DNA of 38,490 nucleotides, taken from the NCBI GenBank assembly GCA_017542245.1, contig JAFXXN010000011.1, positions 1-38,490 of the forward strand. The letters are read 5' to 3'. Of the stretch, positions 23,644-33,382 are shown one piece after another. The stretch is from Lachnospiraceae bacterium (GTDB lineage Bacteria; Bacillota; Clostridia; Lachnospirales; Lachnospiraceae). Position 1 is the stretch's first letter; each line of letters opens with the position of its first letter. The translations under genes and the position numbers were made by a program. The notes under the pieces are model-generated. The model searched no databases and was not told the origin of the DNA. It worked only from the letters and a program-made list of their open reading frames with translations.

Positions 23644-25494
23644 TTATTTAACTCTGGTCAGTGTAGAGTGTCCGTTTAGTTCTTCGTAGGTGACATCTAC
23701 TCTATATTCGCCATCGGCATAAGTACCCATTTCATAGACATCGAAACAGTAGGTTATGTGGTCATCATAGTATCTTATACTTGTGGAATCAAAAGATGCC
23801 AAACTGTATGCCCCGTCATAACTGTCATCTATTGATCTGTCTCCATAATGTTCAGGACAGTCATTATAATCTTCTTTTATTTTTTCTCCTATCAGAGCTT
23901 TAAATTCTGTTTCTGTACCGGGATAAAAGTTTTTGATACCAAGTTCTTCACCTGTTGAAAGGTCAAATATATAAATATCACTGTGATAAAATCCATGCGG
24001 TCCACCTGCAAACCACCAATAGTCCATGGTTACGGTAAGAAAGCGGGAATTATAAATAATGGCTTCCGATAAGGATTCTTCTCTATCAGCGTCAAAGTCC
24101 TGATGGTATGCACAATCGCTATCATCTTCAATGTAACATTCAATTTCTGAATGGTCGTTTAGAAATTGGTCTTTTTTCTTTTTGAGCATTTCATTGATTT
24201 TTGAAGTGTGTTCGGAATATTCGTCGCTTAATTGAAAAAGCTCATAACTACTGTCTTGTACTTTATTGCCGCAGAATGGGCAGTTTGTTTCGCTATTATA
24301 GGGTATTACTGTACCGATTTTGTATGCAGGGACGGAGTCGATGTGACACTCTATATCAACTGCTTTGTATGTATCTTCGTATGCGTCTATTCTATACCAT
24401 CTAAGCTCAGCATTTTCAATGTCACAGACAAATATATTACCGTTTATAATCTGGTATTGGTAGTTGGAATATATAAAAGTTCCAGGTTTTTCTTCGTATT
24501 TATATATCAGAGTTTCGGTCTCTTTTTCAAAATCATAAACGTAAAGAGAACCGGCTTTTCCTTTGCCGCGAAGGAAAAGTTTGTTGTCGGAAAATTGTAT
24601 TATTGATTTATCATCAATATTCAAGATGTGCTTTAGGCTTTTGTTCTTTAGATCATAAGTGTAAATATCTTTTGCATATTCTATGGTATCTAAATCACCG
24701 CTTGCCAAAATAATCGTATCTTTATCATAGTATATTATGCCGCATTCCTTGTCGTACAACTCTTTAATCTCTTCATTAGTTCCGTCAGGGAAAATTTTGA
24801 TAAACTCTTTTTTTCCGTTATTGAATCTTGAACCGATAACAAATCCGAATTCATTAAGTGCCCGAGAAATGGAAAATCCGGTATGTCTGGAATATACGCA
24901 ATATGGAGCTTGTGCTATTCGGTATTCGACTGTGTAATCCAATATCTTTTGCAAATTGGTTTCTTCCGGCACAAAAGAAAAATCATCCGATACAGAAAAA
25001 GCATATTCGGTATCTTTTTCATACATGTTGTCAGAACCTAAATAAAGTTTGCCGTTGTAATAATCGATGTAATCAGTGTATTCATCGCATATGATTTTTG
25101 ATGTTTTGCAATTGGCTATATCAAATGCATAATAACCGTCTATGGGAGAATCAGCAGAATAAAACCTAAAAAAAAGTATTCCGTTTATAAATTGATAGTC
25201 AAACAATGACTCATTGTCGGATCCCATGCCGTTCTGTTCTATATTTTGTATTATTTCGGACAAATCACTTTTTTTCTCGCCGTTTTTATCAATTAAAAAC
25301 ATGGTATCTATAGAAGCTGATTCAGTTTCAGGGTAAAATAATACAGCTTCAGAGGAATCATTATTAGTAATTTGATTTTCAGAGTTTTCCGCCTGTGCTG
25401 AGCTATCTTGCTCTTCTCTGGCTTCCTTTCCATGACATGCTGTTAAGCATAAAGATAATAAGATGAGCGTAATGGGTATATATAGTTTTTTCAT
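23644..25494 (-). CDS. Lipoprotein with propeller-like region and RsiV-type DUF3298 domain
   Basis: A 616-residue lipoprotein from ATG 25494 (TTGGAGA upstream; the start at 25524 is less likely). Lipobox LTAC-HG near residue 20. Residues about 55-400 form repeated short beta units (YYNGKLYLGSDNMYE, YDKDTIILASGDLDT, FSDNKLFLRGKGKAGSLYVY), like DUF5050-type propellers. A lone CPFCGNK follows. Residues about 485-610 match DUF3298 (DYWWFAGGPHGFYHSD, FDLSTGEELGIKNF, DVYEMGTYADGEYRVDV), the extracellular domain of RsiV and of PdaC-like proteins. RsiV binds lysozyme in other Firmicutes; there is no anti-sigma part here, so any binding role is inference. Confidence 0.85.
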   Translation of the reverse strand: MKKLYIPITLILLSLCLTACHGKEAREEQDSSAQAENSENQITNNDSSEAVLFYPETESASIDTMFLIDKNGEKKSDLSEIIQNIEQNGMGSDNESLFDYQFINGILFFRFYSADSPIDGYYAFDIANCKTSKIICDEYTDYIDYYNGKLYLGSDNMYEKDTEYAFSVSDDFSFVPEETNLQKILDYTVEYRIAQAPYCVYSRHTGFSISRALNEFGFVIGSRFNNGKKEFIKIFPDGTNEEIKELYDKECGIIYYDKDTIILASGDLDTIEYAKDIYTYDLKNKSLKHILNIDDKSIIQFSDNKLFLRGKGKAGSLYVYDFEKETETLIYKYEEKPGTFIYSNYQYQIINGNIFVCDIENAELRWYRIDAYEDTYKAVDIECHIDSVPAYKIGTVIPYNSETNCPFCGNKVQDSSYELFQLSDEYSEHTSKINEMLKKKKDQFLNDHSEIECYIEDDSDCAYHQDFDADREESLSEAIIYNSRFLTVTMDYWWFAGGPHGFYHSDIYIFDLSTGEELGIKNFYPGTETEFKALIGEKIKEDYNDCPEHYGDRSIDDSYDGAYSLASFDSTSIRYYDDHITYCFDVYEMGTYADGEYRVDVTYEELNGHSTLTRVK

Positions 25495-25527
25495 GTATAT
25501 CTCCAATTTTTTTGTATAAATCATTTA

Positions 25528-26307
25528 CTATTCTTCCCTAAAAAGATGAAGCTGATACTTTGGTTTATTATATTTATGTTCAAGCTCATCACGCAAATCA
25601 TCATACTCTTTTTCAGTCATTTCACGTTTTTGTAAAGCACTGTCAGAATAGTAGTAATGAAAACCATACTTGCCATCAGTATCTTGAACTTCTCTATAAA
25701 TGCCCTCTTTTAATTCCATGCGTCCAGCAGTGTACTTAAAATGTTCAACACAGCAATAGCGCGTTGAATCGCCAAAATGAAAATCAATCATACCGTCTTC
25801 ATATAATTGATAATAAGCGTAGTACTCACTTTCAAATACAGGAACAACTTTACCATCTTTAAGGGTATACATATTGTCAATATCCGTTTCATCTGGAGCT
25901 TCTTCTGAGCCAGTTCTACCTAGGAGCAGCTCATCTACTCCGTCTCCGTCAATATCAATTTGTATATATCCAAATTCATCAGCATGTTGATCAATTGAAC
26001 AGTCTATTGAATATGGAATCCTTCCATACTGCTCCGATATATCATGAGGATTATAATCAGGATTCTTATATATATCCATTATTTTCTTTATACTTTCAAT
26101 AAATTCATCGTATGAATTGTACTCTGCTACAATATCATATTCTGATGTATCCGATGTCTCTGAAGATTCTTCCAAAGCAATTTCTTCAGTGGTAGCAGTA
26201 CTCACTTTTTCTACACTAACATCATCAGCTACCGTTTTGATTTCTTTAGCACACGCACATAGCATGATGGAAGCAATAATTGTTGTAAATAATATCCGTT
26301 TTTCCAT
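25528..26307 (-). CDS. Module B lipoprotein with CACAKE-type leader (copy 2)
   Basis: A 259-residue lipoprotein from ATG 26307 (GGAGAA 9-10 nt upstream). Leader MEKRILFTTIIASIMLCAC-A followed by KEIKTVADDVSVE, shared with the gene at 29218-30021. The linker is Ser/Glu-rich. Module B follows: YDEFIESIKKIMDIY, IQIDIDGDGVDELLLG, MYTLKDGKVVPVFES, HFKYTAGRMELKEG, YYYSDSALQKREMTEKEY and the tail YNKPKYQLHLFREE. It follows an A+D gene by 50 bp, repeating the arrangement at 30072/30021. Confidence 0.87.
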   Translation of the reverse strand: MEKRILFTTIIASIMLCACAKEIKTVADDVSVEKVSTATTEEIALEESSETSDTSEYDIVAEYNSYDEFIESIKKIMDIYKNPDYNPHDISEQYGRIPYSIDCSIDQHADEFGYIQIDIDGDGVDELLLGRTGSEEAPDETDIDNMYTLKDGKVVPVFESEYYAYYQLYEDGMIDFHFGDSTRYCCVEHFKYTAGRMELKEGIYREVQDTDGKYGFHYYYSDSALQKREMTEKEYDDLRDELEHKYNKPKYQLHLFREE

Positions 26308-26357
26308 TATCAGATTGTTCTCCATATCAATATAACTGAATTAGTCATGGTTATAGA

Positions 26358-27881
26358 TTAATAAGGTGCGGAATAGTAAAAACATTTTTCTTTATCATAC
26401 TGTACACGATATTGGCAATGCGAATAATCATCAGAATCCTCTATAAAAAAACCATCTTTTGTAATCCCTGTTCCGCTGGGATATCCGTAATATGCAAAAA
26501 TGTCATCTCCCTGCTTACTCATAATTATACAAGCAGGTCTGTAATTATCATTTTCCGAAACATAAAAAACACATTCATACACATTATCCGAATTAAGATC
26601 TGCATATGTCATATCATGTATTTCCGATGGAGAATATTCTATGGCTCTTATAAAATCGCTAAAATGAATATCTTTATAAATCGACTCAGTTCCGTCCACA
26701 GATACAGCATTTACAATACCATCTTTTTCCATAATTTCTGAATAGAAATCGGGATCATTATCCGGAAAGGTATACTTCTTATTGTCTTGAGATGACACAT
26801 TAGCTGAAATTTCTTCATACTTTTCTATGGGATATATATAATCAGGCACAAATGATGTAAGAAAATATGCATCTGGAACTACATCTCTTGAAGGCATAAA
26901 TTTAGTATCATAGTCTCCTGTTTCCGGATTTTCATAACCCGTACATCCTGAATACAATTCTTTCGATGTGAACTTATTATCATTTAAAGATAATAAGAAA
27001 TATTCTTCCCAACCACTACATGCCCTATGTTGCATTATTCCATTGCCGCTTGGATATGCAAAGAACTCACTGTGATCCGTATCTATTTCAACAATGTTCT
27101 TAACTATGTTATCGGTATACGTGTATACAAATACATAAGAATTTGCTTCACAGTCTCGATATAATACTAATAATTCAGGCGTCAAATCTTTGTCGATGTC
27201 ATATATCCAATATCGCTCTAACGGAACACAATGTTCATCAACTCCGCACTCATCAATAACTTTAAGGAAATCAATATATGCTGATTTATAATCTCTATAC
27301 GTAGCTTTTTCAGCACTACTTATTGCATTTTTTGCCAACATTCCCGCATAAGAATCAAGTCCCTCTGATAATATAGTCTTTAATTCATTCAATGAAAAAT
27401 CATCGCCTAATGACTCTAAAATAAAATCTCCGACATACCACCATGGGCTATATGCTTGGCACAGATAGTGGGAATTAACTTCATACAGAAAGACTGTAGT
27501 TTCAGAAGCTGATTTACCAATAATTGCAATGTCTTTTATTTCATCATCATTAAAGTCAAAACAATCTATATCCGTAACGCTGTCCAAATAGCAGTAGGTG
27601 TTTTTGGTTTCTATGACTTCATTATCTTTGATGATATCAATAAAGGTAAATGGTGTCTTGATGCCATAATCTATATCATAGTCATTATAAACTTGAATCT
27701 GTACAGATCCCTGCTGAGGAATAGGCTCAGATTCGATTTCTATCAACTTATTCTTGGAATCAGAATATAATTCGACTACTTTATCATCTGGTTCTGGATT
27801 TATTGGAGCTTTTTCAGCGCTTACTCCACATCCTGTAGTAAATATAAGCAAAATCATCGGAAGTATTATGCGTAATCTCAT
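26358..27881 (-). CDS. Mosaic lipoprotein, modules A+D (copy 2)
   Basis: A 507-residue lipoprotein. Lipobox FTTGC-GV near residue 18. Module A (to about 185) is somewhat divergent: an insert SAEKAPINPEPDDKVVEL after the lipobox, and FDFNDDEIKDIAIIG as the loop. Module D follows: YRDYKSAYIDFLKVIDECG, YDIDKDLTPELLVLY, AYPSGNGIM, SLNDNKFTSKELYSGC, RDVVPDAYFLTSFVPDYIYP, YADLNSDNVYECVFYV and the end YDKEKCFYYSAPY. Module D also has two acidic loops. It is the paralogue of the IS-split gene at 30072-33386. AAGGA lies 7 nt before the ATG. Confidence 0.85.
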   Translation of the reverse strand: MRLRIILPMILLIFTTGCGVSAEKAPINPEPDDKVVELYSDSKNKLIEIESEPIPQQGSVQIQVYNDYDIDYGIKTPFTFIDIIKDNEVIETKNTYCYLDSVTDIDCFDFNDDEIKDIAIIGKSASETTVFLYEVNSHYLCQAYSPWWYVGDFILESLGDDFSLNELKTILSEGLDSYAGMLAKNAISSAEKATYRDYKSAYIDFLKVIDECGVDEHCVPLERYWIYDIDKDLTPELLVLYRDCEANSYVFVYTYTDNIVKNIVEIDTDHSEFFAYPSGNGIMQHRACSGWEEYFLLSLNDNKFTSKELYSGCTGYENPETGDYDTKFMPSRDVVPDAYFLTSFVPDYIYPIEKYEEISANVSSQDNKKYTFPDNDPDFYSEIMEKDGIVNAVSVDGTESIYKDIHFSDFIRAIEYSPSEIHDMTYADLNSDNVYECVFYVSENDNYRPACIIMSKQGDDIFAYYGYPSGTGITKDGFFIEDSDDYSHCQYRVQYDKEKCFYYSAPY

Positions 27882-27946
27882 TGTTTATCCTTGGAAATCA
27901 ATATATTTTTGAAGCCTGCATTTTCAGTTTAAGGAAAAAGTTTTTA
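27882..27946 (-). repeat. Array spacer repeat, copy 1
   Basis: This 65-bp spacer, with CCTTGGAAATCAATATATTT inside it, is identical by eye to 29153-29217, and its part nearest the start codon is also found at 8287-8325. It holds the ribosome site of the following MRLRII gene. Exact identity of non-coding DNA points to recent duplication or gene conversion. Confidence 0.85.
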
Positions 27947-29152
27947 CTATTCTTCCCTAAAAAGATGAAGCTGATACTTTGGTTTATTATATTTATGTTC
28001 AAGCTCATCACACATCTCATCATACTCTTTTTCAGTCAATTCGCGTGTAATGCAATCTTTATTTTCGTAGTAGTAACAGTGTCTATTCACATCAGGGCAA
28101 TCGGGTTCATTAAAAATATGCTCTATAAATTTCAATTCTCCGTTATTGTATCTGTAAAATGATTGATCCATTGACGAACCGCTAGCAGCCTCATTTTCTA
28201 TAATTCCATTTTCACAAAGATAGTACCTGTATCTGCAGCCGCCCTTAAAAACATGTAAAAGCTTTCTGTTTCGAATAGTAAATAAATCACATATATAATC
28301 ATCGCTTCGCCATATATCAGGCTTAAAATCAGGATTACCTGTTCCTAAAAGAAGCTCATCCACTCCGTCGCCATCAATATCATATTGCAGATACCACATG
28401 TCTTCTTCCTCAAAAATATAATAAGATAAAGATCCTTCTGAAAGTAGTCCTAAATCCCATTTATCTGCAACGCCACAGAGCAATTCCAACGATTTTCTTT
28501 TCATACTTATTTTTAAGCTTTCTATAAGTTCATTATACAAGCCATAATCAAGTTCAGTACCTTCCTGTTTTTCTTCTATTTCTTTATTTTCAAACATTTC
28601 TATGAGCTCATCAAAACTGAGTGAATCGCTATAATCACAGGATAAGTTATTTCCTAACAACACAGACTTTAGCTTATCCATGGAAAAATCATTGCCTCGT
28701 TCCTTCTCAATAGTATTCAGGATACTCCAATCATCAAAGATATGGTAATGATAATCAGAAGTAGCGTTACACAATAGAAATTTTGGCGCATCACCGGTGA
28801 TAACGATATCTGTCTTGCCATCGCAATCAAAATCAAAAAAGCTCATATCCGTAACACTCTTCAAATAGATACCGGTATTTAAAGTATCTATAACCGTATC
28901 GTTTTTGATGATATCAATATAAGTATAAAGTCCTGTATAATGACCATTATCATCTTTTTCAAGTTCATTATGAACTCGAATCTGGCCATCACCTTTAACA
29001 AGTTCAGCCTCGAATGTCTGATCATATAATTTATGTTCTTTTTCTGAATCCTCATAAGGCTGTCTTGCTTCGATGTTATCAGCAGTCTTTACGGTTCCAC
29101 AACTTGTGGTAAATATAAGTAAAATAAGGGAAAGTATTATGCGTAATCTCAT
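27947..29152 (-). CDS. Mosaic lipoprotein, divergent module A + module B
   Basis: A 401-residue lipoprotein, lipobox FTTSC-GT. Module A is the most diverged copy in the array: YTYIDIIKNDTVIDTLNTG, the loop FFDFDCDGKTDIVITGD, and DDWSILNTIEKERGNDFSMD. A 70-residue helical insert (DELIEMFENKEIEEKQEG) separates it from module B, which has LQYDIDGDGVDELLLG, LFTIRNRKLLHVFKGG, FYRYNNGELKFIEH, CYYYENKDCITRELTEKEY and the tail YNKPKYQLHLFREE. Its last 100 bp are almost identical to those of 25528-26307 even though the rest of B differs, which suggests conversion of the 3' end. Confidence 0.85.
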   Translation of the reverse strand: MRLRIILSLILLIFTTSCGTVKTADNIEARQPYEDSEKEHKLYDQTFEAELVKGDGQIRVHNELEKDDNGHYTGLYTYIDIIKNDTVIDTLNTGIYLKSVTDMSFFDFDCDGKTDIVITGDAPKFLLCNATSDYHYHIFDDWSILNTIEKERGNDFSMDKLKSVLLGNNLSCDYSDSLSFDELIEMFENKEIEEKQEGTELDYGLYNELIESLKISMKRKSLELLCGVADKWDLGLLSEGSLSYYIFEEEDMWYLQYDIDGDGVDELLLGTGNPDFKPDIWRSDDYICDLFTIRNRKLLHVFKGGCRYRYYLCENGIIENEAASGSSMDQSFYRYNNGELKFIEHIFNEPDCPDVNRHCYYYENKDCITRELTEKEYDEMCDELEHKYNKPKYQLHLFREE

Positions 29153-29217
29153 TGTTTATCCTTGGAAATCAATATATTTTTGAAGCCTGCATTTTCAGTT
29201 TAAGGAAAAAGTTTTTA
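29153..29217 (-). repeat. Array spacer repeat, copy 2
   Basis: Same 65-bp spacer as at 27882-27946, between a module B stop codon and a module A start codon. Similarity to the other copy continues into both neighbouring genes. Confidence 0.85.
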
Positions 29218-30021
29218 CTATTCTTCCTTAAAAAGATGAAGTTGGAACTTTGGTTTATTATATTTATGTTCAAGCTCCTCACTTAGCTTATCATACTCTT
29301 TTTCAGTTATTTCGCGATTATTCTGTGAAACAGTATAGGGAACGTAGGGTGCATTATCAGAATAGCAGTAATGGTCATGAAACTCATCATCAGCGAATTC
29401 GAATTCATAATGTATACCTTCCATAAATTCCAGGTTCCCGGCATTGTACTTATAATATTCAACTCCAAAGGGCATAGGAGGAAAATTAAAATAATATGCA
29501 ACTACACCATCTTCACATAATTGATAGTACTCTCTGTACTCACTTTCAAATACCGGAACAATTTTACCTTCTTTAATGGTATACATATGCGTAATATCCG
29601 AATCCTCTGATTTTTCTTCTGCGCCGGTTGTTCCCAAAAGCAACTCATCTCCCCCGTCTCCGTCAATATCCTCTTGTATATATCCAAATTCGTCAGCTGC
29701 ATATTCAATTGAAGTAATCATTGAATACGTAAACCAGTCCTTTAGCTCTACCCGATCAGAAAACAAATCATAATCAGGACTTTTTTCATATATATCCATT
29801 ATTCTCTTTATATCTTCAATAAACTCATCGTATGAAGTGTATTCTGATAGATTCTTTGTTGATGTGATTGATGTTTCTAATCCCTCTTCCGAAGCAACGT
29901 CTTCAATATTTGCGGTACTTCCTTCCTCTACGCTCACATCTTCGGCTACCGTATTGTTTTCTTTAGCGCATGCACAGAGCATGAATGTAGCAATAATTAT
30001 AAATAATACTTGTTTTCTCAT
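29218..30021 (-). CDS. Module B lipoprotein with CACAKE-type leader (copy 1)
   Basis: A 267-residue lipoprotein from ATG 30021; ribosome site is weak (GGAACAA, where copy 2 has GGAGAACAA), so efficient translation may depend on the upstream gene. Leader MRKQVLFIIIATFMLCAC-A with KENNTVAEDVSVEEGSTA. Module B: YDEFIEDIKRIMDIY, IQEDIDGDGGDELLLG (note Gly for the usual Ile/Val), MYTIKEGKIVPVFES, YYKYNAGNLEFMEG, CYSDNAPYVPYTVSQNN (an insert of about seven residues) and the tail YNKPKFQLHLFKEE. It follows the A+D gene by 50 bp. Confidence 0.85.
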   Translation of the reverse strand: MRKQVLFIIIATFMLCACAKENNTVAEDVSVEEGSTANIEDVASEEGLETSITSTKNLSEYTSYDEFIEDIKRIMDIYEKSPDYDLFSDRVELKDWFTYSMITSIEYAADEFGYIQEDIDGDGGDELLLGTTGAEEKSEDSDITHMYTIKEGKIVPVFESEYREYYQLCEDGVVAYYFNFPPMPFGVEYYKYNAGNLEFMEGIHYEFEFADDEFHDHYCYSDNAPYVPYTVSQNNREITEKEYDKLSEELEHKYNKPKFQLHLFKEE

Positions 30022-31454
30022 TATCGGATTGTTCCATATCAATACATAAATCGATAAACTATGGTTATAGGTTAATAAGGTGCGGAATAGTAAAAACATT
30101 TTTCTTTATCATATATCACTCGTTCTCTGTCACGGTAACTATACATATTATTAGGCTCATATATAAAAAAGCCATCTTTCGAAATACTATCTTCTTCTGA
30201 GCAGGCAAAGTACGCATAAACTTCATCTCCCTGCTTACTCAAGATTACTCTATAATGCTCAACTGCTTCGTAAGCTTCATCCCTTTTAACCAAATAAAGA
30301 ACGCATTCGTATACACCATCCGAGTTAAAATCAGCATATGTTATATCCGTTACTTCCCTATCGCATATTATGTTCTTCCTAAAATGAATATTACTGTGAA
30401 CCTCTCCAGTCTCATATCCCCATCCAAGAATAACTGCATTTACAATACCATCCTCATCCATTATTTCTGAATAGAAATTGGGATTATTATCTGGAAATGT
30501 ATAACTCTTATTATCTTTTGATGGCATATGAGATGAGATTTCTTCATACTTTTCTATTGGATATACATAATCCGGCTCAAATGATGTAAGAAAATATGTA
30601 GTCGGCACTACATCTCTTGCAGATGTAAATCTATAATCTTCTCCCATTTCAGGATCATCATAAATCGTACATCCGGAATACATTACTTTAGATGTGAGAT
30701 TATTGTTATTTAAAGAAAAAAGACAATATTCTTCTCCTCCACCATGCGACCAATATTTCATTATTCCATTACCACCTGGATATGCATAAAAATCCGAGTT
30801 AACTGTATCAAACATATCAATACGTCGAACCTTATTTTCGGCATATGTATATACCCATACATGTTTTTCATTTCCATAAATTCCGTACTCCACTAATAAT
30901 TCCGGCGTTTTATCCTTGTCAATGTCGTATATATAATAGGAATCTATTTCAGTGCCACAATTATCAAATCCATACTCATCAAGAACCTTAAGAAAATCAA
31001 TATATGCCGACTTGTAATCACTATATGTAACTTCTTCAGCCGCGAGTATTGCTTTTTTCGCTGTATCCCCAGCTATTCTTCGTAAATAAGCGCCTCCTCC
31101 GATCTCCAATATACTCTTTAATGTATCCATAGAAAAATCATCGTTTGACGCTTTTCTTATAGCTTCACCGACATCGCCCCATCCGGAAAATACATTGTAA
31201 TGATAGTCCGAAGTTGATTCATACAAAAGAACTTTGAGTTCGGCTCCCGAATAGCCGATTAGAGCAATATCTTTTATTCCGTCATCATTAAAGTCAAAGC
31301 AATCAATATCCGTAACGCGGTCCAAATAGCGATATGTATTTATAGTTTCTTTGATTTCATTGTCTCTGATGATATCAATGTAGGTATACTTACTTTTCTT
31401 GCCATAAGCCTCAAAAACATCGTTATAAACGCAAATCTGAGAAGATCCCTGATC

Positions 31455-31460
31455 TTTAAC
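31455..31460. repeat. Target duplication TTTAAC, left copy
   Basis: TTTAAC directly flanks the left terminal repeat of the insertion sequence and is repeated at 33285-33290. The uninterrupted gene would carry it once (Val-Lys codons of ELVKDQG). Confidence 0.9.
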
Positions 31461-31493
31461 CCTAAAGTCCCGTCATTTTATACCAAGGTTTGA

Positions 31494-33113
31494 TCATGTC
31501 GGGACATTTACCCCCATGAACTCATAGAGTTCACATTGCTTTGCTGTTATCTCAGATAGATGATGTGCCTTTCCAGGCTGCTGATAATACTCAATGGTAT
31601 CCAGTTCATCAAGTAATGACTGGATTGTGTACCTGCTAAACAGCCCGTTTTCATCCATCTTCTTTTTGATATAAGACACCATCTGAAGTGCTATAAACTG
31701 AATAAACAGTTTGCCTTCAAAGTTTTCTTCTGATGCGACGGACATACGTCGCATGGAAAGCCGTTCCTTAAGGTTGCCAAAGGATTTTTCAATAAGATCC
31801 TTGAGGCGGTAGATGCGCAGCGCTTCCACTGGATCTTTGATTCCATTGCTCATTAGAGCGAAGTAACCATAGTTCTTCTCAGCTTTGCGGATAGCATCTT
31901 CCTTAAAGCTGTAGGTTTTGCCTCTTACAGGTGTCTCGTGTATTGTAAAGTACTTCTGATAGAGCTTTTCATCAGCTGGATCAGGAGTGCCGTTTACCAG
32001 ATTGTTTTCAAGACGGTCAAGCATGGCATTGAACCTTGTCTTGTCGTCAGTTGCTTTTTGGTCATTGTAATAGAAGTGGAGATATATGCGCTTTTTGTCG
32101 GTGATTATCTCTCCGGTGCGTGACTTTTCTTCTGTATAGTCCCATTCTTCTTTAAATGACATGATATATAGTTTTGACTCTGAATTATAGTTATAGCGGG
32201 TAACAAAATCCGCGCGGATCTTATCAAGTATGCTGCTCACCTTGCTAAGTGAGAGTCTGGCACCAATGAGGAACTTATGGTGATGCTTCATAAGATCATT
32301 GATATTCTTCTCACTGTAGAAGCCTCTGTCCAGGACAAGCTTTAGCTTATCGAGTTTAAGGAAATCAACATCCTTTATGAGGTTCTCTATGGTTTTAACA
32401 TCCGTGATGTTGCCTGCAAGCTTTCTGTAATAAACAGGGAGCATTGATTCCTCTCCATACAGAAGTGCAAGGTTTATCTGCGGAAGGGAATCACCTTCTT
32501 TGTTCTTTCCATACTTCGCCTGCTTTATAAGGGTCGAGTATGAAGAGATAGATGTTGTATCAAATGCAAGATATTCATTCAGACCATGGCGTTTTGCCTG
32601 GTATCGGAAGTAAGCCATTTTTGCTTCCTCAGTGATGAGGCCAAAGAGCTCGCTACTTCTCTGTGAAGGGATATCCTTGCCATATGGATGCCTGTGAGTC
32701 AGGCCCCACTTATGGAACCTGTACATGGGCTGGCCTTCTTCAAGCACAAGATAATAAGCAACAGACATTATCTGCGGTGCCAGAGAGCCAAAGCATTTTC
32801 CAAGATCTGCAGCAATGCCGGTTTTGTCACATATCTCATTCAGAAGATATGTTGATCCATAAAACTGTCTGAGGCATACCTCTGTAGGAACCGGACCAGT
32901 CTTAGGTGCAACAAGACTTTGCTCATACTCAGATTTGAGACGATGATATGTCTTGTTTGGAGTAAAGACTTTGCCATCATACTTACCGATGTATTCTCGC
33001 TTATGGTCAGCGCACTGTTTTTCAGCGTTCCAAAAAGGCTTGTCGATATAAGCGTAACCGTTCTGGCATCTGACTTTGCTGGTGATCCAAGGCTCATTGA
33101 TTTTCAGTTCCAT
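31494..33113 (-). CDS. IS1634-family (DDE) transposase
   Basis: A 539-residue transposase from ATG 33113 (AAGGAGG 9 nt upstream; the longer start at 33176 reads through the palindrome). Candidate catalytic residues are in AFDTTSIS (first Asp), KLVLDRGFYSEKN (second Asp) and LIEKSFGNLKERLSMRRM (Glu, YREK-like region of IS4-type enzymes). The length is normal for IS1634 transposases and the frame is open throughout, so it should be active. A 22-bp palindrome containing the terminal-repeat core lies between its promoter region and start codon. Confidence 0.92.
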   Translation of the reverse strand: MELKINEPWITSKVRCQNGYAYIDKPFWNAEKQCADHKREYIGKYDGKVFTPNKTYHRLKSEYEQSLVAPKTGPVPTEVCLRQFYGSTYLLNEICDKTGIAADLGKCFGSLAPQIMSVAYYLVLEEGQPMYRFHKWGLTHRHPYGKDIPSQRSSELFGLITEEAKMAYFRYQAKRHGLNEYLAFDTTSISSYSTLIKQAKYGKNKEGDSLPQINLALLYGEESMLPVYYRKLAGNITDVKTIENLIKDVDFLKLDKLKLVLDRGFYSEKNINDLMKHHHKFLIGARLSLSKVSSILDKIRADFVTRYNYNSESKLYIMSFKEEWDYTEEKSRTGEIITDKKRIYLHFYYNDQKATDDKTRFNAMLDRLENNLVNGTPDPADEKLYQKYFTIHETPVRGKTYSFKEDAIRKAEKNYGYFALMSNGIKDPVEALRIYRLKDLIEKSFGNLKERLSMRRMSVASEENFEGKLFIQFIALQMVSYIKKKMDENGLFSRYTIQSLLDELDTIEYYQQPGKAHHLSEITAKQCELYEFMGVNVPT

Positions 33114-33124
33114 GGTAATTACCT

Positions 33125-33146
33125 CCTTGGTATAATTATACCAAGG
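33125..33146. promoter_or_regulatory. 22-bp perfect palindrome built from the IS end motif
   Basis: Two inverted copies of TATACCAAGG, joined at AATT, make a 22-bp perfect palindrome 12 bp before the transposase start codon. The same TATACCAAGG motif is the inner part of both terminal repeats (31480-31489 and the inverse at 33257-33266). Transposase binding here could repress its own gene. Confidence 0.75.
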
Positions 33147-33382
33147 ATTAAAAGGAATCGCAAGCAAAATGGGCACTTTTGATACAATATTTTGTAGTTA
33201 CAAAGCCAGTAAGCACAAGGCTTTGCGATGATTAGTCAGATGAGTTTATACCGAATCCTTGGTATAAATTCACGGGAGCTTAGGTTTAACAAGCTCAGAA
33301 TCCAGTTCGATTAATTTTTTATTTTTTGCTCCACAACCTGTGGTAAATATAAGTAAAATAAGCGAAAGTATTATGCGTAATC

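Larger units (their letters stand above)
31461..33284 (-). mobile_element. IS1634-family insertion sequence (1824 bp)
   Basis: Terminal inverted repeats are about 28 bp: both ends read CCTAA, then TCCCGT, then TTTATACCAAGG, with four or five mismatches. One transposase gene fills the element. It is bounded by the 6-bp direct repeat TTTAAC and interrupts a lipoprotein gene in the same orientation. Ends and target site look fresh, so the insertion is probably recent compared with the decay elsewhere. Confidence 0.92.

Noticed and set aside
30072-31325. Shorter open frame beginning inside module A, considered as an independent cytoplasmic gene
   Set aside because: Its start is an internal codon of a gene whose first part is found beyond the IS; the 6-bp duplication proves the split.
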